From assembly GCA_033439295.1 (NCBI GenBank), contig JAVTLE010000004.1, positions 1,612,012 to 1,676,011 on the forward strand: 64,000 nucleotides of DNA, written 5' to 3'. This stretch comes from Deuterostichococcus epilithicus (Eukaryota > Chlorophyta > Trebouxiophyceae > Prasiolales > Stichococcaceae). Position 1 is the first letter of the stretch. Every line of letters starts with the position of its first letter. The notes beneath the pieces were generated by a model. The model was not told the origin of the DNA. It did not search any database and saw only the letters and a program-made list of their open reading frames with translations. Both the position numbers and the translations under genes were made by a program. This document shows, in pieces, positions 1-11,220 of this stretch.

Positions 1-171
1 TTTAGAGGTTAGGTCTAGTAGCTCTCCACCTGGAATGCCAAAATGCTACTCTCCCAGCTGCAGCGCCCGCCGCAGTGCGTGCAGCTGCTGGGTACCGGGG
101 CAACGCCTTCAACGCTGGGCCTCGCCAAACGGTGCCGGGCCTGTTGACCTGTTCCTGCTGCTCGACTGCAG

Positions 172-206
172 GACGCGCTTCATGCCGGGCAGCAACTGGG
201 TGTGGG
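172..206 (+). repeat. partial copy of a GnT-I exon start with its acceptor
   Basis: Thirty-five bases after a 'ctgcag' acceptor repeat the first bases of the true exon at 284-318 with about three mismatches, coding TRFMPGSNWVW instead of TRFMAGSYWVW. It lacks the rest of the exon, including the WDDF aspartates. It sits in the intron just upstream of the intact exon. Confidence 0.8.
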
Positions 207-283
207 GCGTTGTCTCCAAAACCCTCGACCGGGGTTTGGACACATTGAACCTCGACTGTTTTGCACCTGTCATCTGCCCGCAG

Positions 284-2143
284 GACGCGCTTCATGGCGG
301 GCAGCTACTGGGTCTGGGACGACTTTCTGCGCATGGCCACTGTGCGGCGGGGGCGGCAGTGCATCCAGCCGGAGGTCTGCCGCAACTTCAACTTTGGCGC
401 CCGGGTGAGGCAACTCTGGCGCCCGAGTGCGGCCTGCATGTCATGTTTCATCTGGGTTCCGGCCGCGCGGAGAGGCGCCGCCAGCGTGTGGCGTCGTGTG
501 CTGGGGANGGGGGGGGCTGCACGCCACCTGAAGTGCACCCTGTCTGCCGCACAGCAGTGCCAGGCCGTGGCCGAAGCGGCCCTGTCAGCACGGCGGCACG
601 TACAATCTAACACAGCTGTTCCGAGGCAGCTGGCGCCGCAGTTGCAGAAGTGCAGAGGCCACCCACCTCGGCACACAGTGCAGCAGGCCGCCCCGAGCAA
701 ACTGGCCTGCACCTCCACCTCACTGGGTTGCTGTTGCTGCGGGCAGGGCTCGTCGAAGGGGCAGTTCTACGCGGAGCACCTGCTGCCGGTGCGGCTCAAT
801 GGCGAAGACGTCGACTGGGGCCGCCAGAGCCTGTCGTACCTGCAGCCCGATGCTTACCTGTCGCTCATGCAGTCGCGCCTGATGGGTGTGTCACCACTGC
901 CTTTCAGACAGGGAACTGCATTCCAGGCAGGCGCTGGTGCCTGCCGCCAAGTCGAAGTGCGTCCTGGAGAGTCTGTTAGGACCGCCTGGAGAGGAGAAAT
1001 GTCGACTCATGCCCGCAGCGAAGCATGCTGGTCGTGCATGCCCTCCCAGCAGCAGTGTGTGGCTGCACTTGTTCTGGTCACGGGACTGAAGCCCAAAATC
1101 CAAAACCAATCGGCCACTGCTGGATCTTGGAGTCGGATGTTGATGTAAGCCGACCTTGCAGCTCTGCCTGTGATGCACCGTCACAGGCATGGCTTTGATC
1201 GGAACGAGCGACCCTTGTGCAGCTGCTGATGCAGAGCAGCAGCCGCTAGGAGCTCAACAGGTATTGCGCACTTCAAGTGCAGTGCTCTGCTGTTCTCAGG
1301 TACACCAGCTCCCTGGCGATCCTCATTCTATGTCACAAAGGGTGGCAGTACCGCCTCCTGTAAGCTCCCGTACCTACCCTGATAACCGAACTGCACACAG
1401 GTGCAGCGCCGGTCGCGTCTGTGGCAGCGGCTCGCGCTGCAGCGGGCGACGCAAAGCTGGAATACGACAGCATGGACGGTTTCAAATCGCTGGCGCAGAA
1501 CCTGAGCTGGTTCAGCGACTGGCGGGAGGGCACACCGCGTGGCGCCTACCACGGCGTGTTGTTTGCGCCGGACTCCGGCGGCGCCGGCGCCTCGGCCGAT
1601 GACACTGAGAGCGGCAGCCCGGTCGGTAGTGGCGGCAGCGGGAAGCGTGCACTGGCGGCTGGCTTCACGGGCGGCACGGCAGCCTATGGCGCCGCCTGCG
1701 CCGGGGCGGGCCGCTGTGAAAGCCCCAGCAGGCGGCTGCTGGAAGGGGGCCAGGCGCACGGCACCGGAATGGGTCCCGCCGCTGGCGCGGCAGGGGCGCC
1801 AGCTGTGGCAGAGCCGGCAGGGGAGGCCAGGGTGCAGTCAGAGGGTGATTCGCTGGGTGCGCCAAAAGGGGCACGGGATCCCATGCGCAGCGGTGACAGT
1901 AAGGGGGCGCCGGCGGTCGGGAAGGCGATCTTCCTAGTGCCGGGCGCCGTCTTCCGTGCGCCAATCACCCAATTCTCGGCACAGACGTATGTGGACGAAG
2001 GGCGGGCGGCTCTGGGCCTGGACGGCGGGCGGCGAGGCAGATCAGCCGAGCGGCAGCGGCAGCGGCAGCGGCAGCGGCAGCGGCAGCGGCAGCGGCAGCG
2101 GCGAACGAGGCACCGGAGAGCACGGAAGCACAGACGGCGCTGA
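284..2143 (+). CDS. MGAT1: alpha-1,3-mannosyl-glycoprotein 2-beta-N-acetylglucosaminyltransferase (GnT-I, GT13), 3' part
   Basis: Golgi enzyme that adds the first GlcNAc to the mannose core, starting complex N-glycan synthesis. Exons read 284-404, 747-887 and about 1401-2143; one small exon near 940-1000 is possible but unresolved. Family signatures seen: YWVWDDFLR and the GRQCIQPEV...NFG block (first exon), SSKGQFYAEHLLPVRLN (second), and DAKLEYDSMDGFK...WREGTPRGAYHGVLF (third), which match the ordered blocks of GnT-I. The N-terminal membrane anchor and first half lie before the window. The last exon runs about 180 residues past the usual GnT-I end as a Gly/Ala-rich tail closing in a Gln-Arg repeat; this may be a real extension or a missed splice. 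One undetermined base (n) lies at 508 in the intron. Identity is firm, exon borders in the tail are not. Confidence 0.8.
2051..2102 (+). repeat. CGGCAG hexanucleotide microsatellite
   Basis: About eight head-to-tail copies of a CGGCAG hexamer. In the GnT-I tail frame it reads as alternating Gln-Arg; in the next frame as Gly-Ser, in another as Ala-Ala. Confidence 0.9.
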
Positions 2144-2706
2144 CACGCGGCTGCGACATGGGGCGATAATGGCGCAGCCAAGCATGCACGTGCGGGTCGT
2201 TAACTTGAACTGGCGGCAGCTTCGGCGCCAGGTGCGTGACATATGTAGCGCCAGCCAGACACCGAGCATTTCGGGTGTACTCCTGGAAAAACCTGGAACC
2301 CAGGTCTGTATGTGCTATATGATGGTGTCCAAACGTTGAGATTTGTTACTCCTTGTTCTTCGTATGAACCCGCTTGCGGCCTGTCCAAGGCAGCTCAAAG
2401 CACTCTGTCCCTGCAGCAGCCATAGAAGATATCCACAAACCCAGGCCACTCGCCGTTGTGCGACTCGCACGCCAGACAACAAACTATACCAAGGATGCTG
2501 CCTCCAGCAAGCCTGGCTTGCGATCCACCGAGTGCTGGCAGCCATTATCTCCGGCATGTGTGTCCTGCAGTCCTGCGTGTCTGTTGAAGGGCAGGCACCG
2601 CATGTCATCAGAGCTGACGCCCCTCCACACGGGACGGTCCTCCAGCCGCTATCACGTTGACAGCTCCGCTTGCCAGCAGCCCCTTGGCGGCAGCGGCAGC
2701 CCACGC
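2144..2706. other. intergenic stretch, no gene seen
   Basis: Lies between the convergent ends of the GnT-I gene and the metacaspase gene. Open frames here show no family signature; presumably 3' UTRs of both genes. Confidence 0.5.
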
Positions 2707-5700
2707 TTAGATGATGAAAGACGCCTCGGCAGTGCGCTCGTTGCAGCTGAGGCATGGGTTCTGAGCGTAGCCGCCTGCCGCCAGGAAGTGGCGCACCTGT
2801 GCAAGCAGGACAGATGGTCAAGAAGAGACAATGCCTCCTGTCACCCGACAGTCATGCATGATCCGAGGAGGAGATCTTCCTCGAGGCGGGCAATGTCAGT
2901 CTTGGGCCCTGATGACGGAGGGCGTTCATTAGCCGGGGGACCTTTGAACACGCTGGTTGGTGTTCTTGGCGGCGACAGTGCCGCACCAGTGCATCAAACA
3001 GCCGAACGGTTGCAAGGTGGGCGCTGGCATGTGCTCATTCAGTGGCCCGATACATCAGCCAGGCGTGCCAGCTGCCAGTCCTCTTTGCAGCCTGCCAGCG
3101 TATGGGCGACCCCCACGAGGAGCGGCTGCGGCCAAGCAGTCAGCTGTCCCTGCCCAGCACTGATTCGCGAGCAGTGCAGAGCTCACCGAGCTGACGACCT
3201 CGGCGTTTGTGAGTGGCCGACCGGAACTGTTGTTCTTGACGGTCGTTGTGATGGCGTTTGTGAGTGCGCCGAAGGCTTGTCGCTTGTCGCCCGAGGGGCA
3301 CCTACATAGCAGCTTTTTTCGGGTCCGATTCGGGGTTTCATGGCCATATGAGCAGATTTAGCTGCAACAGTCGTGCTCGATCGCTGGACATGCGTTTGGG
3401 AACCTCATCACTGTCAGGTTGAGGCGAGACAGCAGCATTGGTGGCGGCCTGAATATTTTCCGACCTGCTACATCACTGCGTGCAACAAGTTTTGAACAAG
3501 CAGCCCGCAGGGGCGGCCCAGAAGGCTCACTAGATCCAAGCTTCACAGAGCAGCATGGGAGGAAGCAGGCATTGCAACGAAGTGCAGCAGGGGTGACTGA
3601 GGCAACGAGAATCACGCGTCTGCAGACGTCTCGTTGTCGCGGCAGCCCGACACCAGGCAGCTCCACTCCCGTGCGGCAAAGGTGTTGGGGCGCGGCCGCA
3701 TGATCCCCGCGCTCTGCGCATTGCATTGCTCCCTTTGATACCTTTGGCTCGAGGCTCGCTCACCAGCTGAAGTAGTTGCACGTGCGCCTCCCAGCAGCTG
3801 AATGCAACGTTGTTCTGCCGCTGCAGCAGACACACATGTGGCGCGCTTCGGAGCTGCGACCGGCCCTGCAGGCCTTGGAACACCATTTAACGACGATACT
3901 GCGCAGTGGCAAGAAGCGGGAGGCACCTGGTAGCCGCCGCCGCTGCCGTCGCCGCCGCCACCGCTGCCGCCGCCAAGCATGCTGCTGAGCGCGCCGCCAA
4001 AGCCGCCCGCTCCGCCCCCGCCGCCGCCGCCGCCGGAGTGGCCACCGCTGCCGCCGCCGCCGCCGCCAAAGTTCATGCCCGCCAGCTCGGTGACGAAGCC
4101 CATGAGCTTCTTGCCGGGCGTCTTGCTGGTGGCCGACGCCCCGAAGTTGTCCTTGAGCGCGCTGAAGATCTGGTTGTACGGCACATCCTGTGGCAGCCGA
4201 GTACGCTTGGAACAATGCAGTTTCGATGTCAGGACTGAACTCATGAGGCACGAAGCACCGGAGTTGGTGCCAGCTACTGTGCGGCCTTCCACACGCTGCT
4301 GGCTTCTGCCCCATCAAACGCTCACATGCTCCTCACAGCGTGGCGCGGACGGCTGGCGAGGGCCAGCGGCACTGATGCGGCGGCTCATTCCTGACACTGC
4401 TCCTCCGCGCCGGGGGGGGCACAGAGCTGCTGCTGGGCAAGGAGGCCCGCACTCATGTGATCGGCAACGGCTGGCGGCGACACACTCCCCAACACGCGCA
4501 GAAGGGAGCAGGCATGGTTGCGCACCCGGCCGAGGAACTGCGACAGCATGTCCGCCACGGCGTTGTACGGCAGCGACCGGTTCGCACTGAAGTCCCGTGC
4601 CTGTTTGGCACAGCAGCGTGATTAGGGTTGTGTGTGTGACTGTTGTCGCGTGGGATGCCAGGCTGAGCTGTCACGCCGCTGCACCAGAGGGCAAGCGCGA
4701 CGACTGTGCAAGAGAGGCGCGGCACGGCATGGGCTGCCGCTGAGTTCTCACGCGCTGGACGGCTCCCCAGCGGCAGCTGCTTGTGGCGACATTCGCCGCA
4801 TACTCTCTGCGGCAGGCTGGGTGCCGATGCACTGGCGCTTTTGGAGTCCAGTGCGGCCCGCCGCGCAACGGGCGTTGTCGCACCCAGAACGTGCAGCCGG
4901 CCAGGCAGAATTGTGTCCGCCTGTTTCCGCGCCCGCACCCTGGCGGCACTCTGGCAGCTTTCCAGCAGTAGCCGCCGCGAGCGCACCTCGGCGGCGCGGC
5001 CGATGCTTTCCTGCGAGTAGCCGCCCGCCTGTCGTGCGTCGCCCTCCGCAAGCTGAACCTCCTCGTAGTCCAGCAGCGTCCCGCTGTGGCAGCAGTCTGC
5101 AGGAAGTGACCACACATCAGCACATCAACAAGTGTTCAGCAGGGTCTGGAGACCGCGCCGGAACACTGTCTTGTCTGCAGCATTGGATCAACGGCAGTTT
5201 CCTCAGCCCGCAGGCCGCCTGCAGGGTGAGGGCTTCGTTGGGTGCCGTCCAACTCGCTGGGCTCGACTGCCAAAGGGTGCAGCTGAAAGCCCTGTGCACG
5301 CAAACGGCTGCTTCATGCCCGACTGCCTCGTGGAAGGTGGCCACAGGCCTGTGCCAAGGGCGACAGCTGACAGCAGCGCGGGCGTCGCGCACCAGCCGCA
5401 CTGGGAGGGTGCGCAGCAGCCCGGGGGGTGGGTATGAGCCATGTCAGTGTCGCCAGGGGTGGTTTCGCAGAGGCAGCGGGAGGTTGTGTGGGTGCGCACC
5501 GGCGATGACGGTGCACTTGACCTCCGGATGCAGCGGCGCCAACAGCTCTGCCATGTCGTCGTCCGTGATCAGGTTCTGCGCCGGAAAACTCAGTAATTGA
5601 GCAACTCGCTCTGCCGCATGCACACGGGACCGGCGACGGAGCTGCACAGTTCGCATCTGCCCCTGGCACTGTCATAGCAACGTGCGGCTTTGAGCACTTG

Positions 5701-6808
5701 GGCTTTCTGTTCCAGGTGACCAACTGCGCTGGCAATGCTGCTCCAGCCTGGCAGGTCTGGCCGCAAAAGAAACGCCAGCAGACTCCAGCGCACATGGCGC
5801 TAGGACGCTAGCTCGGTGAGCTGGCCGGGTGCCATCGGCCATGACAGCCCGCCACCCCGGCAGAGGGACTGGGGACATGAGGTGGTCACTCAAGCCGGGA
5901 TGCAGCGCACCCTGCCGCGCGGCCAGGTGGCCGTGGCATTCACTGCGTGCAGCAGACGCACAGCAGGCATCTGAGGCCGAGGGGAACAGCGACGAGAAGG
6001 CGGTCACCATGTCGCAGGGGCAGATGGCCTCGTCGTACCCGTCGGTCTCCTCCTCGTTGGGGTCGTGGTCTGTGACTGGCACCTGTGATTGGGAAGCTCA
6101 GGTGGTGCTAATGCGTCAACCGCGTGACAATTGCCACGCAGGACCATGACAACTGCTGTGCAGCACCGCACGGTCCAGTCGTCGGTACAGCCATCTGGCG
6201 CTGGCTGTGGCTGCTGGTCATGCCATCACGAGCGGGCGGGGAGTACCCGCTCAAGGGCCGCTGCTCACCTGGGTGCCGTGGCCGGAGTAGTGTATGAACA
6301 GCACGTCGCCGGGGCCCGACTGCTGGACAACCCGGGCGACGGTGGCCTGCGGCGCCCGAGAAGGACCGGTGAGACAGCTGTACCAAGTGTAGCAGGCCAT
6401 GCGACGCCGCCTGCAGGCCAGACTCGCACGAGACAGCCGCTAGACGTTGGCGCGGCGGCAGCCGCTCGCACCTTCATGTTGGCTCCGGTGGGCCTCAGCT
6501 CGCGGTCGTCCGTCATGACAACGATGTCCTGTGCACACCACGCGCACTGTGAGCTGGTCGACCTCGACCGTGGATGCGACGTCAGCCCTGGCATCGTCTC
6601 ATATGTCGTGAGAGCGGGCCTTTGCGCTCTGCAATCTGCAGCAGCTGAGTCACAGACAATCTGCGGCAGGCGCAGTTTAAACCTGCTCATTGAAGTTGTA
6701 GGCGTAGACGAGCATCTCGAACACTGCACGCACGTCGTTGATGCAGCCTGACAGAGCGTTCTTGCTGCCAGCATAATTGCACCCGAAAAGCACGGCACGG
6801 CGAGTCAT
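2707..6808 (-). CDS. type II metacaspase, complete, 11 exons
   Basis: Arg/Lys-specific cysteine protease of the caspase clan, linked to cell death, stress and proteostasis. Exons on the minus strand: 6808-6683, 6528-6472, 6346-6269, 6082-6008, 5575-5500, 5096-4939, 4600-4484, 4187-3927, 3713-3616, 3301-3187, 2796-2707. All phases agree and give 416 aa, the usual type II size. The p20 part starts MTRRAVLFGCNYAGSKN, carries the catalytic His in HYSGHG (H84) and Cys in DCCHSG (C140, codon split across exons 5/6), and the acidic loop before CPCDMNLITDDD. A linker of type II length follows, here with a long Gly-rich tract (exon 8). The p10 part has LVSGCRDNETSADA, QAFGALTNAI and ends NPCLSC...EASFII. 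CPCDM plus linker length favour type II over type I. Start chosen at the ATG directly before RRAVLFG. Confidence 0.93.
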
Positions 6809-7403
6809 GATGGCGGTGCAAAGAAAAGATGACAAGCCTGAAGAACGGTGCGATCGAAGCACCGGTGCTTCAGATCAGATTTCCGAGGCGAAGCTGCTTT
6901 GGCTGACGTCACCATGGGCAATTGTGCGTCAGCATTCCATCTCGAGATCCAATCAGTGGACTCAACGTCGCTTGCAGACGCCGCCTGCCAGAGCGGTGGT
7001 TATCTTGACGTAGGTAATTGTGGCTGCGGGCCGCGGTTGCAGGCACGGCAGACAAGACACTTTAATGGCTGCCCTTGAAGGTCCGCCACGATATATCATA
7101 CCATTCGCGGCTAGCAGGCCGTCGTTATTCCTGAAATTGGCCAGATTACCAGGTCGCTGCACCTCTTTGCACCCCATAGTGACGTGCGGCAGCAATGGAT
7201 GTGCTGCTGTACCACCTGGAATCAATATGGTGGCATCCAGCTGCAGTACTTGGCAAAATCTCTACGACGGCGTCGAACAGGCCTGCAGAGCAAAGTAAAG
7301 CCCGCTCACGACGGACAAGGCCGAGACCCACGTTCTTGCTTAGACGATTTTGCAGGAGGAATGAACCCCGGAAGCGACGCTTCCTGTCAGCCGTGTGCCA
7401 TTG
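6809..7403. other. divergent intergenic region, presumed promoters
   Basis: Separates the metacaspase start (minus) from the helical-protein gene (plus). No coding signature or obvious TATA element was recognised; upstream noncoding exons cannot be excluded. Confidence 0.4.
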
Positions 7404-9827
7404 ATGAGTCTGCTGTGCAGGTGGGCGCTGGAATTCGGTGGCGCCGTTGGCGCCGATCCAAAGGTTTCCCTGTGCGCCTGCTTCCACGAGAGGATCCGGA
7501 GTGGCAATCGCCAGCTGCTCACGAGCGCACCGCAGCTGACGACGCTGCCGCCACTGGTACCATGGCTGGCCGCTGCCCTCGGGCGGCCCGGTGTGCCGTC
7601 TGCTGCCGAAGCGGTCCGGCCGGATGTCCTGCTGCGGCTCATGCTGCACCTTCAGCCAAACGTCAGCGGCGACGGCGACATTCTGCAGAGCGCAGTCGTG
7701 GCTCTGGCGCCAGTGCTGCGCCGCTCGGTGGCTGTCGCTGCCGAGGAGATGCGTCCGGCCACAGGCGACTACGATGCTGCCCTCAGAGACCTGATGATGG
7801 CGATCAGGGTCTCGCGGCAGCTGGAGCAGACTGTCAACCTGCTGGAACGGAGCGACAACTCGGAGGACGTTCTGCAGGGCACAATGGGGCTGCTACTTGC
7901 GGCGGAGGTCTCGCTGGCAGGCAAGCTGCAAATATTCCTGGCGCAGCTGACGGAGGTTGGCGAGAGAACCCGGCCTTCAGAGGGCATCAGGGCTACAGCT
8001 GGGGACGATGCGACTCTGGACATCCGCTGCGAGGTGCACTGGAGGTTCTGCAGAGGCTGTTCGTGCTGCGGGGCAGGATGGGTGGCAAGCCCCTGCCGCA
8101 GCCCCTGGCTGTCTCAGTGCTGTCTCTCGTGGGGCGCATGCGGCAGCATCTGACGGACTCCGCGCTCCTCGACCCCTGGCTTTGGACCCCGCTGCGGGTA
8201 GCGGGCACATCGACTGCCATAGCCCTGCAGGCAATGCCGCAGCAGGGGCGTGAGCAGCAGCTTGCAGCGGCATTCGGTGCGGTGCAGTGCCTGGCGGCAG
8301 GCGATGGAAACATGCCGGACGCGCAAGCTGCCCCGCGGCTTTGGGTGATGTCTCAGGTGCTGCTGGCGGTGACCCAGGCCCTCCCGGAGCGGGCTTGGGT
8401 TGCAACAGCGGACCAGCACCTGCCGCAGCTGGTGGGCGCACTGACCCGCTACAAGCTCATGCTCGAGTCTGAAAGGCCGGGCATGCGCTCAGCAGCATCA
8501 TTCAGCGCCACCAAAGAGCCTGGCGGGAAGCAGCTGCAAACTGTGGCTGTGCAGGCGGCCGAGGCCAGCCCAGTGTTCTCGGACCTGCTCTGCCGGCTGG
8601 CTCTGCGCCGCTCACCCGGCGGCGAATACGAGGCGGCTGAGCGCTGGGCGACGGCTGGCGCATTCGACGCTGTCACCCAGTATGTCGACAGATGCGCAGA
8701 GGCTGTGCGGGCCGTGATGAGCCTGTTGGCGGTGCCGCCGTCAGAGTCTGCAAACCTTGCGGCAGAGACGCTGCTGCACACTGCCGAGGCACTATTGGCG
8801 CCGCCGCAAATGAATGCAGCTGCAGCTGCACATCAGGGGGCCCTTTGGGATGATATCAGCATCAGCATTGCCGCCCCTGCCGCAGTAGGAACCGCCATGA
8901 ACTGCGGGATGGCGAAGGTGTGTCGAGCTGCGGGAGATGGGAACTGCAGCGCTGAGGGCATCTCAGCTGGCGCCAAGCTCGTGCAGCAAAGCTGCAGCCT
9001 CCTGGCGATGTACATGGCAACAGCCCGCCCACTGCGTGAGCAGCAGATCGCTTCCAACGACTTGGACTTGATGCTGGTCAGCGCACTGCTGACATACATG
9101 GCTGCCGTGCAGCCTGTGGCGCCTCCCAGCGAGGTCCTCATCTCACAGCTGCTGGAGTGCACCGCCCTCGTGCTTCTGCAAGTGCCTAATGGCGCACACT
9201 GGCAGAGGATGGAGGAGTGCATGATGCAGAGCGTGCCGCCCGCCATGTGCGCAGTGGAACTGCATCGCCTGCGTCTCGTGTCGCGGGCTGTGAACCAATT
9301 CCAGCACAGCGGAGATTCGGCAGCGGCGGCAGCACAGCTGGTGGCGGCCATGGCCGCGGCGGTCCCCAGGGCTGTCCGGGTTGCAGCGCCAGAGGTGCCA
9401 GCTAAGGCCGGGCCATTCACTGCAAACTCAACAGTCGCAGGAACGCCAGCATCCGACATGGCCGCCAAGGCTGCTGCGGCTGACCAGATGGCCAGGCTCC
9501 TGGAGGTGAGGCGGATTGATTGCATGGTTGTCGTCGGATGATTTTGCACTCGTTATAGGCTTCCTGTGAAGCGCTGCCTTCAACAGCGATGCAGTCGGTT
9601 GGAGAGCTGGTCCTCGTCCCCACAAGCGGTTCAGCCAACTGCAATTGGCCCTTTCAAAGCCGCGACATTGCAAAGGGAAGCGCGTGTCGTGCCCGATCGC
9701 TCAGGAAGAAGAGGCTCAAGAGCAAGCGACAACCGCAGCTGCTGCTTCCGGCAGACTGTCCGCCGACGCACGCAAAGGCGGCAAGAGGGCAAAGCAGCAG
9801 GCGGCCTCTGCGGCAGCGACCGTGTAG
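7404..9827 (+). CDS. large alpha-helical (HEAT/ARM-like) protein, function unknown
   Basis: About 740 aa of Leu/Ala-rich helical sequence without a recognised family motif. The N-terminal third reads in one frame from ATG 7404 (MSLLCRWALEFGG) to about 8015, then the protein continues in another frame from about 8020 (PLRGALEVLQRLF) to a donor at 9505/9506. A final exon 9705-9827 joins in phase and ends in an Ala/Lys-rich tail before TAG. The frame change near 8015-8025 falls inside continuous coding-like sequence with no convincing intron, so a one- or two-base assembly error is likelier than splicing; a true break is possible. The pattern of amphipathic helices separated by Pro resembles HEAT-type scaffolds, but no specific protein could be named. 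An additional 5' exon may exist. Confidence 0.6.
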
Positions 9828-11220
9828 ATCTCTGCCGCAGCTACTGCGGACGGCGCTGGGCGGCATGCGCAGGGCGGCATGCAGAAGGGGCCGCAGCTCA
9901 GTCTGTCGGGGCACGGCACCGTGCCATTGCGCTGCCCGCTGACGCTGGTGAGCCCGAGAAACCCTGCTGATGTCATGAAACCCTCGCTCGTTGTTCTGCA
10001 ATTGGCAAAATGCCACAGCGTATGTCTGGTGTGGTCAAGGTGCTGGTGACTCGTGCCTGAGTGCCTGACTGATCTCCATAATGTAACCTGTCTGCAGAGC
10101 GGCCCGTCTCTGCTATAGGAACTACTGCTGGTACCTACCCAAGCAGCGTCGGGGTTGACAACGGTGAGACGGCCCTTGGTGTTTCCACAAGTTGCCGGTT
10201 CAGCAGAGTCGCCATCTATTCCCGATGGTCAATGTCACCCACGATCAAGCATGCCGCAAGTCCAACCTCCAGCGCCAGCGGCACTCTTTCGGGACATCTG
10301 CAGTTGCTGCAGACGTGAGAAAGTCTGAATGGTTCCTGCCGTTTGCTGTGTCTGCAAGGATTCGTGGATTCACTCTCGTTTGAGCAAAGCGGCTGACAAA
10401 ACCGGCAGTGATTACACATCCCTTCGATCCACACATTGCCCCAATCAGAGAGCAGGACCAATCAAACCTCCCGTCGTGCAACATTGGTTCTCACACAGTT
10501 TCTTGCGGAAGTATACATCATCAAGCATGCCACTACTATACAGCCGGCCGGCCGGGGCAGCAACGATGGAGTTGGGCAGCGGCTACACCTCTGACAGTCC
10601 CGCCGACCTGTTGTCACCATTCATCAATGTTCCACGGTTGCCCCTGCCCGAGACGGGAAATTGCGCTGGGCACCTGGACGCTGACCGGAGGTGTTCCCAT
10701 CGAAAGGGTCATCGTGCGTTACAGTTATGAAAGCTTGGTGTCGCGCGTCCCTATGGCGAGGGGCGCAGGCAGCGGCTGCATCAGAAGCGCACCCAGCACC
10801 TGCACAGAAGGGTTAGACAGTCGTCGCTGCACAATGTTATCTGCCTCGCATGCAAGGTGCCACAACTGTCAGTCTGCTAGCAGGGCTTGCGGCATCAGAC
10901 GTGCCACGCTGAGAACATGCGCCGTGCTGCGCACTGCCACAGGCCACACTGCCACCAGGCCACACTCAGGGTCTTCAGCCGACCTGCCACTCCTTGCCAC
11001 GCCCACCTGTGGCATTCGCCTTCGCAGGAGCCTTCGCAGTCATAGCTGAACCCGAGCGCCTGTTGTTCGCAGGGCGCAATCGACCAGTCTGAAGTGGCAG
11101 ACGAGCCAGCAGCTAGCGGGAAGACAGTGAGCAGCAGCAAGTGATGGCCCAGCACCAGAGCAAGCGCCAAAAGCAGCAGGCTGGCTGTGCAGTCTAGCAT
11201 GGTCTGTCAACACAGCTTAC
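9828..11220. other. no confident gene; probable 3' part of mTERF-like gene within
   Basis: The mTERF-like gene on the minus strand must end here because its last identified exon (to 11221) closes with a GT donor. No further exon with mTERF repeat character could be recognised. The rest shows only short unrelated open frames. Confidence 0.4.

Noticed and set aside
7184-9541. A 785-residue open frame read as one protein from 7184
   Set aside because: Its first 260 residues lack helical protein character, while the overlapping frame from 7404 looks coding; only the part after about 8020 belongs to the gene.
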